From: Streptomyces coffeae
GTDB taxonomy: Bacteria > Actinomycetota > Actinomycetes > Streptomycetales > Streptomycetaceae
Assembly (NCBI RefSeq): GCF_016741875.1
Contig: NZ_JAERRF010000030.1
Coordinates: forward strand, 1 to 64,000
DNA: 64,000 nt
Reading direction: 5' to 3'
The notes below the pieces were generated by a model. It ran no database searches, was not told the DNA's origin, and was given only the letters and a program-made list of their open reading frames with translations. Below, in pieces: positions 33,444 through 42,105 of this stretch. Position numbers and translations under genes: made by a program. Numbering within the stretch: position 1 is the first letter of the stretch; every line of letters begins with the position of its first letter.

Positions 33444-34292
33444 TCACCCCTTCACCGCACCGGAGGTCATTCCGGAGATCACCGACCGCCGGAAGACCAG
33501 GACGAGAATGGCGATGGGCACCGTGGCCACCATCGCGCCGGCGAAGATCGTGCCGTAGGGGACGGTGTACTGGCTGGTGAACAGGGCCATACCGACCGGC
33601 ACCGTACGGAAGGCGTCCTCACTGTTGAGGGTCAGCGCCATCAGGAACTCCGCCCAGGTGGCGGTGAACGTGAACACCCCGGCCGTGAACAGGCCCGGCC
33701 GCGCCAGCGGAAGGATCACCGAGACGACGGTGCGCAGCGGACTGGCGCCGTCCACCGTGGCCGCTTCCTCCAACGCCCGCGGCACACCCAGCAGATAGTT
33801 GCGCAGGATCCAGATGGAGAAGGGCAGATTGAAGGCGATGTAGGGGATGATCAGCCCCTGGTAGCTGTTGAGCATGCCCGCCGAGCGTTCGAGCAGATAC
33901 AGCGGGGTGACCACGGCGATGGCGGGGAAGACCGAGATCATCAGCAGCGAGACCATGATCGGTCCGCGTCCGCGCATCGGCAGCCGGGCGAGCGCATAGC
34001 CCGCGAAGAAGGCCAGCGCCAGCACCACCACCGTGGACACCACGGACACCAGCGCGCTGTTGAACAGGTAGCGGCCCAGGCTGTTGCCGCCGAAGGCGTC
34101 CGCGTAGTTGCCGGTGGTCGCGTGCTCCGGGAACAGGGTGGGCGGGCTGGCGCTGATCTCGCCGGTGCCCTTGAAGGAGGCCGTGGCCATCCAGTACAGG
34201 GGTGCGGTGGTCAGCACCACGATGATCAGCGCACCGATGTTGACCACATTGACGTAAGCCCGCCAGCCGCGGGTGGCTCGGGTTCTCATCAT
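33444..34292 (-). CDS. Carbohydrate ABC transporter permease, MalG type
   Basis: A 282-residue inner-membrane permease with six predicted helices. The EAA loop reads EEAATVDGASPLRTVVSVILPLARP, which docks to the shared MsiK-type ATPase; no ATPase gene is present here, normal for streptomycete sugar importers. The start is one of two tandem ATG codons (34292/34289), overlapping the stop of the upstream permease gene. Confidence 0.92.
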   Translation of the reverse strand: MMRTRATRGWRAYVNVVNIGALIIVVLTTAPLYWMATASFKGTGEISASPPTLFPEHATTGNYADAFGGNSLGRYLFNSALVSVVSTVVVLALAFFAGYALARLPMRGRGPIMVSLLMISVFPAIAVVTPLYLLERSAGMLNSYQGLIIPYIAFNLPFSIWILRNYLLGVPRALEEAATVDGASPLRTVVSVILPLARPGLFTAGVFTFTATWAEFLMALTLNSEDAFRTVPVGMALFTSQYTVPYGTIFAGAMVATVPIAILVLVFRRSVISGMTSGAVKG

Positions 34293-35281
34293 CGGCCTCC
34301 TTCGTCCACCTGGGCCCGGAAGGCGCGCAGGAAGAGCAGACAGCACCCCAGGACCAGGACCGCCGTACTGGTGGCGACGGCCGCGCCCGGTCCGATGCTG
34401 AGGTTCTGGAAGAGCGTCTTGTAGCCGAGGATGGCCAGCGACTGGGTCGCCGTACCCGGCCCGCCCTGGGTGAGCACGAACGGCAGGTCGAAGACGCCGA
34501 ACGCCTGGAGGGTGCGGAACAGCACCGCGATGGCCAGGATCGGCCGCAGCTGCGGCAGGGTGACCCGCCAGAAGGTGGTCCAGGGGCCGGAACCGTCGAT
34601 CTCCGCCGCTTCGTACACATCCTTGGGGATCTGCATCAGCCCGGCGAGCACGATGATGGCCACGAACGGGGTGGTCTTCCAGATGTCGGCCACCGCCATC
34701 GCCGCCATCGCGGGCACCGGGCGGCCCAGGATGACGGGTTCACCGCCGCCGAGCGCCTCGATCGCCCAACTGACCACACCATAGGTGCCGTTGTACAGAT
34801 AGCCCCACAGCTGCGCCGCCACCACGTTGATCATCGCCCAGGGCAGCAGCAGAACGGCCAGGATCCAGCCGCGCGCGGCGCCCAGCCGCTCCAGGACCAG
34901 GGCGGCCGCGGTGCCCAGCGCCAGTTCCAGGGCGACGGTGACCAGGGTGAAGCCGACGGTGAAGGCGAGCGACTGGAACCACGCCGAACTGTGCGCCAGC
35001 GCCGCGTAGTTGTCGGTGGTGAAGCCGTCGATCCGGAAGCCGCCGTAGCTGAGGTGCACCTCGGAGAAGCTGAGGACGACGGAGAAGAGGATCGGGAAGA
35101 TGGTGACGGCCGCGACGAGGGTGAGCGCGGGGGAGGCGTACAGCCACCCGGCGCGGGCGAGGCGGCGCTCGGTGGAGCCGCGGGGTGCCGTACGGCCGGC
35201 CGTACGCGTGTCCTTGGCGGTCCGGGCCGCGGCTCCGCGGGCCCCGCCGGTCGTGGTGCTGGTTGTGCTGGTGGTACTCAC
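34289..35281 (-). CDS. Carbohydrate ABC transporter permease, MalF type
   Basis: A 330-residue permease. A Thr/Arg/Gly-rich cytoplasmic N-terminus of about 40 residues precedes six membrane segments. The EAA loop is EAAEIDGSGPWTTFWRVTLPQLRP. GTG 35281 overlaps the stop of the binding-protein gene (GTGA). The reading frame stays open far upstream through the binding-protein gene, but that part is a shadow of the gene in the other frame. Confidence 0.92.
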   Translation of the reverse strand: MSTTSTTSTTTGGARGAAARTAKDTRTAGRTAPRGSTERRLARAGWLYASPALTLVAAVTIFPILFSVVLSFSEVHLSYGGFRIDGFTTDNYAALAHSSAWFQSLAFTVGFTLVTVALELALGTAAALVLERLGAARGWILAVLLLPWAMINVVAAQLWGYLYNGTYGVVSWAIEALGGGEPVILGRPVPAMAAMAVADIWKTTPFVAIIVLAGLMQIPKDVYEAAEIDGSGPWTTFWRVTLPQLRPILAIAVLFRTLQAFGVFDLPFVLTQGGPGTATQSLAILGYKTLFQNLSIGPGAAVATSTAVLVLGCCLLFLRAFRAQVDEGGR

Positions 35282-36609
35282 AGCGCCTTGCCCTCCAGTG
35301 CCGCGGTGATGTCGGAGCGGGCGGCCCGCAGCGCGCCGCCGACCGGCTCCGAGCCGCCGATCGCCGAATTGACCTGGGTGTAGACGGCCTTGCTGACCTG
35401 GGGGTAGTACGGCGTCTGCACGGGACGGGAGACCAGCCGCAGCCGCCGGGTGGTGGTGATGGTCGGATCGCCGGTCCTGGCCGCCGCCGGGCTGTCGAGC
35501 ACGGTGTCCATCGCGGGCAGCACCCCGGCCTGGCGCAGCAGCATCATCTGCGACTCCTCCTCGGCGCAGAAGCGGGCGAAGGCGACGGCGGCGCCGAGGT
35601 TCTCCGAGTTCGGGTTGATGAAGTTGCTCCAGCCGCCCAGACAGGCGTAGCCGGAGTGCGGACGGCCCTCGAAACCGGGCCGTGGCACGACACCCACCTT
35701 GCCCGCCACCTTGGAGGCGCCGTCGGCGTCGGACATCCCCCAGGCGTAGGCCCAGTTGCGCAGGAAGACCGCCCGGCCGCCCGCGAAGGCGTCCATGGCG
35801 TCCTGCTCGGCGTAGGTGGTGACCGCCGACGGTGTCACTCCGGCGTCGACCAGCCCGCGCAGATAGCTCACGGCACGCTGTGCGGGTTCGTCGGCGACGG
35901 CGACACGGCCGGAGCGGTCGAGCACACTGCCGCCCGCGTCGGCGAGGAATTCGGTGACGACGCAGGTGAGGGATTCGCTCACGGAGCCCTGCCAGACGAA
36001 GCCGTAGTCGGCGTCCCCGGCGCGCTGGATCCGCCGCGCGCTGCGCTCCAGCTCCTCCCAGGACTTGGGCACCGGGAGGCCGTGCTTGGCCAGCAGGTCC
36101 TTGCGGTAGAAGAGGTAGGCCGCGTCCGAGTAGCAGGGAAACGCGTACACCTTGCCCTTGAGGCTGGACGCCTGCATCAGCGCCCGTGGGTAGGGATCCC
36201 AGAAGTTCTTGGGGACGAGTGACTCCACCGGCAGCGCCAGGTAGTTGGCGCCGAACTGGGCGGGCCAGGTGATGTCGCCGAGATAGACGTCCGGGGTGGC
36301 GGAGCCCCCGCCGATCTGGGTGGTCAGCCCCACGCGGTTGCCGTCGGTGGTGCTGAGCCCTTTCACGATCTCGATACGGATGTTGGGGTGTGTGCGGCGG
36401 AACGCGCGGATGATGGCGGGGCGCATATCGCCCCCGTCGCGGGCGGGTATCTTCCCCGCCCACCAGCGGATGGTCACCGGTCCCTTCGGTGGCCGTTCCG
36501 CCTTGACCAACAGGTCGTCCAGGTTGTTGGTCCCGCACGCGGTGGTGAGACCGGCGGTCATGGCAACGCTGCCAGCGCTTGCAAGCAGCATCCTGCGGCT
36601 CAGGGCCAT
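35278..36609 (-). CDS. Sugar-binding lipoprotein of ABC transporter
   Basis: A 443-residue extracellular solute-binding protein (family 1). The signal SRRMLLASAGSVAMTAGLTTAC ends in a lipobox with Cys25, and the twin Arg suggests Tat export. It then shows PVTIRWWAGK and the usual family blocks. It is the first gene of the leftward operon binding protein-permease-permease-glucosidase. The likely ligand is an alpha-glucoside such as maltose, trehalose or sucrose, inferred from the GH13 partner. Confidence 0.9.
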   Translation of the reverse strand: MALSRRMLLASAGSVAMTAGLTTACGTNNLDDLLVKAERPPKGPVTIRWWAGKIPARDGGDMRPAIIRAFRRTHPNIRIEIVKGLSTTDGNRVGLTTQIGGGSATPDVYLGDITWPAQFGANYLALPVESLVPKNFWDPYPRALMQASSLKGKVYAFPCYSDAAYLFYRKDLLAKHGLPVPKSWEELERSARRIQRAGDADYGFVWQGSVSESLTCVVTEFLADAGGSVLDRSGRVAVADEPAQRAVSYLRGLVDAGVTPSAVTTYAEQDAMDAFAGGRAVFLRNWAYAWGMSDADGASKVAGKVGVVPRPGFEGRPHSGYACLGGWSNFINPNSENLGAAVAFARFCAEEESQMMLLRQAGVLPAMDTVLDSPAAARTGDPTITTTRRLRLVSRPVQTPYYPQVSKAVYTQVNSAIGGSEPVGGALRAARSDITAALEGKAL

Positions 36610-36651
36610 GTGCTCTCCTCCCGTTCCCGTCAGGGCTGCCGCTTTGACAGC

Positions 36652-36661
36652 GCTTGCAAGC
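36652..36661. promoter_or_regulatory. LacI-type operator upstream of the sugar transporter
   Basis: GCTTGCAAGC is a perfect palindrome, within GACAGCGCTTGCAAGC, 42 bp before the binding-protein start. A second copy of AGCGCTTGCAAGC occurs inside the beginning of that gene (about 36576-36588), and a weaker GACAGCGTTGCCAA lies at about 36733-36746. All suit binding by the divergent LacI regulator. Confidence 0.65.
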
Positions 36662-36803
36662 TAGGTGGGCGAGTTGGTGAGTGTCAACGGTCGCGTCAGC
36701 GAAAGTTCGAGGGGGAGGCTTGTGGTCATCGAATGACAGCGTTGCCAAACTGTAGTGGTCGGGGCCGTGTCGGTGGCCTCGGGGTGCGTGCTACGGTCCC
36801 GCC

Positions 36804-38156
36804 ATGTCCGCAGCTTCCGCAGCTTCCGACGGCCCTGAGAACCTGGCCCGTCCCACGATCCCGGACAGCGCTGCCAGCGCTGCGAGTGACGCCGGCGGCG
36901 CCGGCGGCGCCGACGGTGGCGAGGGTGGCCCGGGCGGCGTTGTCAGTCCCCGGACCCCCGGCGACACCGGGAGTCGGAGCGCTGCTGGAACTCGGAGAGC
37001 CGCGAGGACTCAGGGCGCTACCGGAACTCGGAACACCCCCGAGGCCCCGGGGGGCCAGAACGCCCCTGATGTCCCGGGAAGCCAGAACGGCAACGGACCC
37101 GAGGCCACGATGGCCGATGTCGCCGAGCGCGCGGGCGTCTCCGTCTCCACCGTCTCCCGGACCCTGCGCGGACTGTCCAGCGTGTCCCCGCAGACCCGTC
37201 ACCGGGTCGAAAAGGCCGCCCGCGAGCTGTCGTTCGCCGTCTCGCGCAGCGCCTCCAGCCTGGTCACCGGCAAAACGCGGCGGATCGCCGTACTCACCCC
37301 GCACCTGGACTCATGGTTCCTCGGCAACACCATCGCAGGGGTGAGCGCGGTGCTGCGCGAGGCCGAGCTCGATCTGCTCGTCTACAGCGTCACCGACCTC
37401 GCCGAACGCAGCGCGTTCTTCGACCGGTTGCCCGCCCGGCGCAACGCCGACGCGATGCTGGTGACCTGCTTCGACCTCACCCCGGAGGAGCGGGCCCGGC
37501 TGGACGAGCTGGGCATGCCGGTGGTCTTCGTCAGCCAGCACGCCCCCGGGCGGCCGAGCGTGTACATCGACGACGCCGACAGCGCCCAGCGCGGGATGCG
37601 GCATCTGCTCAACCTCGGCCACCGGCGGATCGCGTTTCTCCAGTCCAGCGACAACACCGGCTTCTACTGGAGCTCCCAGGAGCGGCTGACCGGCTACCGC
37701 GCGGCGCTGGCGGAGGCCGGGCTGCCCTACGACGAGGAGCTGGTGCTCTACCCCGTCGCCCGCCACCGCCGCGGTATCCGCGAGGCCGTCGGCCAGCTGC
37801 TGAGCCTGCGCAATCCGCCCACCGCCGTCTTCGCCGAGTCCGACGAGGTGGCGATCGAGGTCATGGGGGTGCTGCGCTCCGCCGGTGTCGACATACCCGG
37901 CCGGATATCCATCCTCGGCTTCGACGACCACCATCTCTCCGAATGGCTGGACCTCACCACCGTCGCCCAGCCGGTGGAGGAGATCGGCCGCGCCGCCGCG
38001 GAGCTGGCCCGGTCGATCATCGACGACCCGGAGGCCGACCCCACCCGCCACATCGTCTTCCCCACCCGGGTCATCCCGCGGGGGAGCACCGCCCCGCCCG
38101 CACCGACGGAGGCAGCGCGGCGAGAAGCCGATCCGGTTCGTCCGCGTGACATCTGA
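36804..38156 (+). CDS. LacI-family sugar regulator with long low-complexity N-terminus
   Basis: A repressor of 450 residues. The HTH (MADVAERAGVSVSTVSRTLRG) begins only near residue 103. The preceding about 100 residues are Ala/Gly/Ser/Thr/Arg-rich without structure. The effector-binding domain follows (RRIAVLTPHLDSWFLG and so on, to the typical ISILGFDDHHLSEW). LacI proteins normally start at the HTH, so translation may really begin near the in-frame ATG at 37110; the region upstream nevertheless stays open with GC3 bias. It is divergent from the transporter operon it should control. Its 3' end overlaps the convergent gene by 86 bp. Confidence 0.88.
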   Translation: MSAASAASDGPENLARPTIPDSAASAASDAGGAGGADGGEGGPGGVVSPRTPGDTGSRSAAGTRRAARTQGATGTRNTPEAPGGQNAPDVPGSQNGNGPEATMADVAERAGVSVSTVSRTLRGLSSVSPQTRHRVEKAARELSFAVSRSASSLVTGKTRRIAVLTPHLDSWFLGNTIAGVSAVLREAELDLLVYSVTDLAERSAFFDRLPARRNADAMLVTCFDLTPEERARLDELGMPVVFVSQHAPGRPSVYIDDADSAQRGMRHLLNLGHRRIAFLQSSDNTGFYWSSQERLTGYRAALAEAGLPYDEELVLYPVARHRRGIREAVGQLLSLRNPPTAVFAESDEVAIEVMGVLRSAGVDIPGRISILGFDDHHLSEWLDLTTVAQPVEEIGRAAAELARSIIDDPEADPTRHIVFPTRVIPRGSTAPPAPTEAARREADPVRPRDI

Positions 38157-38679
38157 CCGTACGGACCGCGAGGCTCCCGCCCCGGGGGAGCGTGGCGGCC
38201 ACTGGCTCGGACAGCTCGATGACCAGGCTGGTCTGTGATCCGACGGCCAGGGTGAGCACCCCATCCCGTGTCTCGTCCCCGTCCGTGCCGGGGGCCGGGC
38301 CGAAGCGGGAGGCCCGCCGGGCCGAGACGATCAGCTCCATCGGGATCCGCAGATCATGGCGCCGGCCGTGGCGCAACCGCAGCACACCAGAGGTACCGCC
38401 GTCGCCCGGGGACACCACATGGGGGCGTACGACGCAGGCGGCGTGCAGCTCCAGCACCCACAGCACGGTGTACACATCCAGCACCAGCACCACCCAGTGC
38501 ACGACCGGCCACGGCCGCAGCAGGACCGCCATCCCCACGGTCTCGACCACACACACGAAGACCAGCGCGTACATCGTGGCGCCGTGCCCCCGCACATAGC
38601 CGAACGCCGTGTCCCCTGCCCCGACCCCGTCCCGCCGCCGGGTCACCCACAGCGCCAGCGTGCGTACCAGCCGTATCAC
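38071..38679 (-). CDS. Hypothetical two-helix membrane protein
   Basis: A 202-residue protein with two adjoining hydrophobic segments (about 36-75: MYALVFVCVVETVGMAVLL and VVHWVVLVLDVYTVLWVL), followed by a soluble, beta-rich domain of about 120 residues. The topology recalls membrane-anchored actinobacterial proteins of unknown function. ATG 38679 overlaps the upstream MerR-regulator stop by four bases, so the two are co-transcribed. The 3' end overlaps the LacI gene on the other strand. Confidence 0.72.
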   Translation of the reverse strand: MIRLVRTLALWVTRRRDGVGAGDTAFGYVRGHGATMYALVFVCVVETVGMAVLLRPWPVVHWVVLVLDVYTVLWVLELHAACVVRPHVVSPGDGGTSGVLRLRHGRRHDLRIPMELIVSARRASRFGPAPGTDGDETRDGVLTLAVGSQTSLVIELSEPVAATLPRGGSLAVRTVRCHADEPDRLLAALPPSVRAGRCSPAG

Positions 38680-39503
38680 CGGAGGCGCTCCTCGATCGTC
38701 GTGATGGCCCGGCGTACGGCCTCCGCCTGGGCGGGCGCGAAGTCGGCGAAGAACGCCTCCATGAACGCGGCCTCCCGCGCCCCCGTCGCCTTCCCCGTCA
38801 TCCCCGTCGCCCCGTTGATTCCCTCCTGGGCCCGCATCCCGGCCACGATCTCGTCCGGCAGGGCCTCCGCGAGCACCCGCGCGGCCTCGTCCACCCGCGG
38901 ATCGTCGGGCTCCGCGTCGACCAGCGCGTCCAGCAGCGCGTAGGTCTCGTACACGCGCTCCATCGCGCCCGGTGTCCCGGTCATCGCCGTACGGAACAGC
39001 GCGAGCATCCGCTCGGCCTCCTCCGGCATGGCCACCGTCTCCAGCAGCGTCAGGAACTCCCGCTCCCGCACCGCCATCGCCGGTTCGGGCCCGGGCAGCG
39101 CCGCCGAGGTCCGCGCCATCTCCCCGAACAGTGCGGCCAGCCCCTCCGACACCGGCCCCTCCGCGGGCAGCCCGCCCTCCTCGGCCTGCCGCAGCAACCC
39201 GGCCAGCCGCGCCCGCCGTTCCCGGATCACCTCCTCCTGCCGCGCGAGATCGGCGTCCAGCTCGGCCAGCACCTCGTGCAGCTCCCGCCCGGCGTCATCG
39301 GCGATCACATCCCGCACCTCGTCCAGCCCCAGCCCCAACTCCGCCAGCCGCCGCACCCGCGCCAGCGCGATGGCGTCCCGCAGCCCGTACACCCGATACC
39401 CGTTCGCCCGCCGCCGCGGCTCGGGCAGCAGCCCCAGATGGTGGTAATGCCGCACCGTGCGGGTAGTGACCCCGGCCAGCGCGGCGAGCTCTCCGATCCT
39501 CAT
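38676..39503 (-). CDS. MerR-family transcriptional regulator
   Basis: A 275-residue regulator. The N-terminal winged HTH is classic MerR: MRIGELAALAGVTTRTVRHYHHLGLL through ANGYRVYG. A coiled coil (about 80-115) and a large effector-binding C-terminus without conserved metal-binding Cys follow, arguing for an organic ligand (TipA/BmrR-like function). ATG 39503 lies only about 8 bp from a good -10 box, so the mRNA is probably leaderless. Confidence 0.88.
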   Translation of the reverse strand: MRIGELAALAGVTTRTVRHYHHLGLLPEPRRRANGYRVYGLRDAIALARVRRLAELGLGLDEVRDVIADDAGRELHEVLAELDADLARQEEVIRERRARLAGLLRQAEEGGLPAEGPVSEGLAALFGEMARTSAALPGPEPAMAVREREFLTLLETVAMPEEAERMLALFRTAMTGTPGAMERVYETYALLDALVDAEPDDPRVDEAARVLAEALPDEIVAGMRAQEGINGATGMTGKATGAREAAFMEAFFADFAPAQAEAVRRAITTIEERLR

Positions 39504-39510
39504 GGGGCCA

Positions 39511-39541
39511 GTGAATACGTTGACGCCACGACAAGGTCAAC
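39511..39541 (-). promoter_or_regulatory. Leaderless promoter with MerR-type dyad
   Basis: GTTGAC (39519-39524) and GTCAAC (39536-39541) form a perfect inverted repeat with an 11-bp spacer. Read on the minus strand, TTGACC is the -35 box and TATTCA the -10 box with a 17-bp spacer. Transcription would start at or next to the ATG at 39503. A dyad overlapping the promoter spacer is the hallmark of MerR autoregulation. Confidence 0.65.
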
Positions 39542-39688
39542 GGCGGTCGGGGCCCGGCGCGGGGGCCTCTGCGCCACGATCGGGTGAGGAAGACTCTGTC
39601 CGCGCGGTGCCGACCCCCTCGGCACCCAGGCCGGCGGCGAGAACCTCGTCTGAGCCGCCCGGGCGCTCCGGGTACCATGGTCATCACG

Positions 39689-40097
39689 GCGGACGAGCCG
39701 GCCGGGCGGCCGCGTCGGGGTTCTTCGGGATCCCGCCGAGGAACGTCCGGGCTCCACAGGGCAGGGTGGTGGGTAACGCCCACCCGGGGTGACCCGCGGG
39801 ACAGTGCCACAGAAAACAGACCGCCGGGGACCTCGGTCCTCGGTAAGGGTGAAACGGTGGTGTAAGAGACCACCAGTGCCCAGGGTGACCTGGGCAGCTC
39901 GGTAAACCCCACCCGGAGCAAGGTCAAGAGGAGCCGCCTTTGGCGGCTCTGCGCGGACGATCGAGGGCTGCCCGCCCGAGTCCGCGGGTAGACCGCACGA
40001 GGCCGACGGCAACGCCGGTCCTAGATGGATGGCCGCCTCCCCACGGGCCGCAAGGCCCGCGGGAGACAGAACCCGGCGTACAGGCCGACTCGTCCGC
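39689..40097 (+). ncRNA. rnpB: RNase P RNA (class A)
   Basis: The catalytic RNA that matures tRNA 5' ends. The ends pair perfectly as helix P1 (GCGGACGAG, 39689-39697, with CTCGTCCGC, 40089-40097). Universally conserved parts are present: ACAGGGCAGGGTGGTGGGTAA-type P3/P4 region near 39761-39780, GCCACAGAAAACAGACCGCC near 39805-39824, GGTAAGGGTGAAACGGTG, and the 3' ACAGAACCCGGC-TACAGGCC block at about 40067-40086. Length of about 409 nt is normal for Streptomyces. No protein frame in this stretch is credible. Confidence 0.95.
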
Positions 40098-40397
40098 CGT
40101 TAGGGCCCTGACCTGGGAAAGCATCCCGGTCGGGGCCGTTGTGCGCCCCGACGGACTTCCTTCCCCTGCCTGCGGTTTCCCGCGTGTTCCCGCGTGAATG
40201 TGCACGCGGTTGCGCGTACCCCTGCCGGAGGTCGACGGGGTCGTGACGGGGGCGCGGGCGGGCTGAGGCGAGAACACACTGACTTGGCACCAGGCTCGGG
40301 AGCAACCAAGTACACGTCACTTTCTGGTGTCAGCTTGTGTAGGTAGTCAACGGATATTGCCTGCAGCTAATGTTGACAACTCGTGTACACTGAAACT
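40098..40397. other. Intergenic at the junction of core genome and defence island
   Basis: The 3' trailer of rnpB, then a visibly more AT-rich stretch (about 40270-40397) containing GTTGACAAC (40372-40380) and GTGTACAC (40383-40390). TTGTGT/TATTGC (about 40335-40362) is a weak possible promoter for the methylase-like gene. No gene or tRNA found. Confidence 0.5.
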
Positions 40398-42053
40398 ATG
40401 ACGGACAGTGCCGCTTCATCGGTTGGACCTCTTGTCACCGGTTCCGACATCGCTCGGCTGGCCGGAGTCACTCGGGCCGCTGTCTCCAACTGGCGTCGGC
40501 GCTACGACGACTTCCCCGCGCCGGCGGGAGGCGCTGCGAACAGTCCGCTCTATGCGCTCGCCGAGGTCCAGGAATGGCTGGACAAGCAGCGCAAAGGCCA
40601 GGAAGTGTCACCCGAGGTCGAGCTGTGGCAGGCCATGCGGGCCGTGTACGGGGAGCAGATGGTCGGGGGCCTGGCGGAGGTGGCCGCGGTGCTGGCCGGG
40701 GAACGTGAGCCGAGACTGCCGGATGACGTCGCCGCCCGTGTGCAGGGTCTCGCTCAAACCGAAGCACCCGTGGACCTCGTGAATGGACTGACTGAACGGT
40801 TCATGGACTCCGCTCGGCGTGCGGGATCGGACCAGGTGACTCCCGAGCGTGTGGTGCGGGCTGTGTGCCACTTCGCTCCCGAGTTGCCGGCCGACGCCAC
40901 AGTCTTCGACCCGGCCTGCGGGATCGGGGTGCTGCTCCTGTCCATCGCCGCCGAAGCCGGGATGCGCTGCTGCGGCCAGGAGATGGATGCCGACAGCGCC
41001 CGTTTCGCGCAGCTCCGCGCCGATCTCCTGGGCCGATCAGGCGTGCGCATTGTGGCAGGTGATTCGCTTCGCGCAGACGCATGGCCGGACCTCAAGGCGG
41101 ATCTGGTGGTCTGCGACCCACCGGCCGGTGTGACCGAGTGGGGGCGAGAGGAACTGCTGCTCGACTCCCGCTGGGAACTCGGTACCCCGTCCAAGGCCGA
41201 AGGGGAGCTCGCGTGGCTCCAGCATGCCTATGCGCACACCGAGCCCGGCGGTCAGGTCGTCATGGTCATGCCGGCCTCGGTCGCCTACCGCAAGGCAGGC
41301 CGCCGCATCCGATCAGAACTCGTACGCCGGGGCATCGTGCGCCAAGTGGTCGCTCTGCCGCCGGGGACGGCGACCTCTCACGCTCTGCCCATCCATCTCT
41401 GGTGCCTGCGGCGTCCCGAGAGCACAGCACGTGCGGATACGAATCACACCGTGCGCATGGTCGACCTGACGGACAACAGCCCCGACGGCACCCTGGAACC
41501 ACGCCCTGACCAGGTCGCCGACGTGCCCCTGATCGAGCTCCTCGACGACACCGTCGACCTGACCCCCGGCAGCCATCTCCGGTCCCGGCACCGTGACTAT
41601 CCCGGTGAGTACGTCGCCCTGCGCAAGGAGCTGGAGGACCAGATCCGCCGGCTGGCCGCACTCCTGCCCGAGCTCACGGCGGGCGGCGGACCGGGCTCAC
41701 TGGACAGCTCCACCACCAGCGTCGCGGAGCTCGCCCGCGCCGGACTTGTCACGTACGACGGTCCGGAACCGATCTCGGCCAGCGAACAACTCGACACGGA
41801 CTATTTGCAGGGGTTCCTGCGCAGCTCCGTCAACACCCGCCGGTCCACCAGCGCCAGCGGGACCTACCGTCTTGACGGCAGAGGTTCACGCATTCCCCGC
41901 ATGGGCATCGACGAACAGCGTCGATACGGCTCTGCCTTCCGGGCCCTGTCGGCGTTCGAGGAAGGCATGCGCAAGGTCGACGATCTGAGCCGGCGGCTCG
42001 CCGAGGTCGCCCGTGACGGCCTCGCCACGGGGGCCCTGGCACCGGAAGGGTGA
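40398..42053 (+). CDS. HTH-containing N6-DNA-methylase-like protein with atypical motif IV
   Basis: A protein of about 551 residues. Residues 10-60 form a helix-turn-helix (VTGSDIARLAGVTRAAVSNW). Residues about 130-350 match the HsdM-type N6-adenine methylase fold, with SAM motif DPACGIGVLLLS at 171. Motif IV, normally NPPY/F/W, reads DPPAG at 240-244, without the aromatic residue that stacks on the flipped adenine, so methylation may be lost or altered. The C-terminus holds a coiled-coil/specificity-like segment. ATG 40398 was chosen; GTG 40383 is possible. No convincing ribosome site is visible. It is the first gene after rnpB and convergent with the Mcr operon. Confidence 0.8.
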   Translation: MTDSAASSVGPLVTGSDIARLAGVTRAAVSNWRRRYDDFPAPAGGAANSPLYALAEVQEWLDKQRKGQEVSPEVELWQAMRAVYGEQMVGGLAEVAAVLAGEREPRLPDDVAARVQGLAQTEAPVDLVNGLTERFMDSARRAGSDQVTPERVVRAVCHFAPELPADATVFDPACGIGVLLLSIAAEAGMRCCGQEMDADSARFAQLRADLLGRSGVRIVAGDSLRADAWPDLKADLVVCDPPAGVTEWGREELLLDSRWELGTPSKAEGELAWLQHAYAHTEPGGQVVMVMPASVAYRKAGRRIRSELVRRGIVRQVVALPPGTATSHALPIHLWCLRRPESTARADTNHTVRMVDLTDNSPDGTLEPRPDQVADVPLIELLDDTVDLTPGSHLRSRHRDYPGEYVALRKELEDQIRRLAALLPELTAGGGPGSLDSSTTSVAELARAGLVTYDGPEPISASEQLDTDYLQGFLRSSVNTRRSTSASGTYRLDGRGSRIPRMGIDEQRRYGSAFRALSAFEEGMRKVDDLSRRLAEVARDGLATGALAPEG

Positions 42054-42090
42054 GACCTGCGCGCGGCACCCCGGGTGCCGCGCGCAGGTC
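42054..42090. terminator. Bidirectional hairpin terminator
   Basis: GACCTGCGCGCGGCACCC and its exact complement GGGTGCCGCGCGCAGGTC are separated by one base (effective loop of about 5 nt). It starts at the base after the methylase-like stop and precedes the stop of the convergent helicase gene, so it can terminate both. Confidence 0.85.
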
Positions 42091-42105
42091 CCCGCCCTGG
42101 TCGTG

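Noticed and set aside
34289..36748. 819-codon open frame upstream of the MalF-type permease
   Set aside because: The N-terminal two thirds overlap the binding-protein gene in another frame and are low-complexity. The permease starts at GTG 35281, coupled to the previous stop.
40373..40378. TTGACA as -35 box of the methylase-like gene
   Set aside because: It is only 20 bp before the ATG, leaving the -10 position inside the coding region. It is treated as a possible operator instead.
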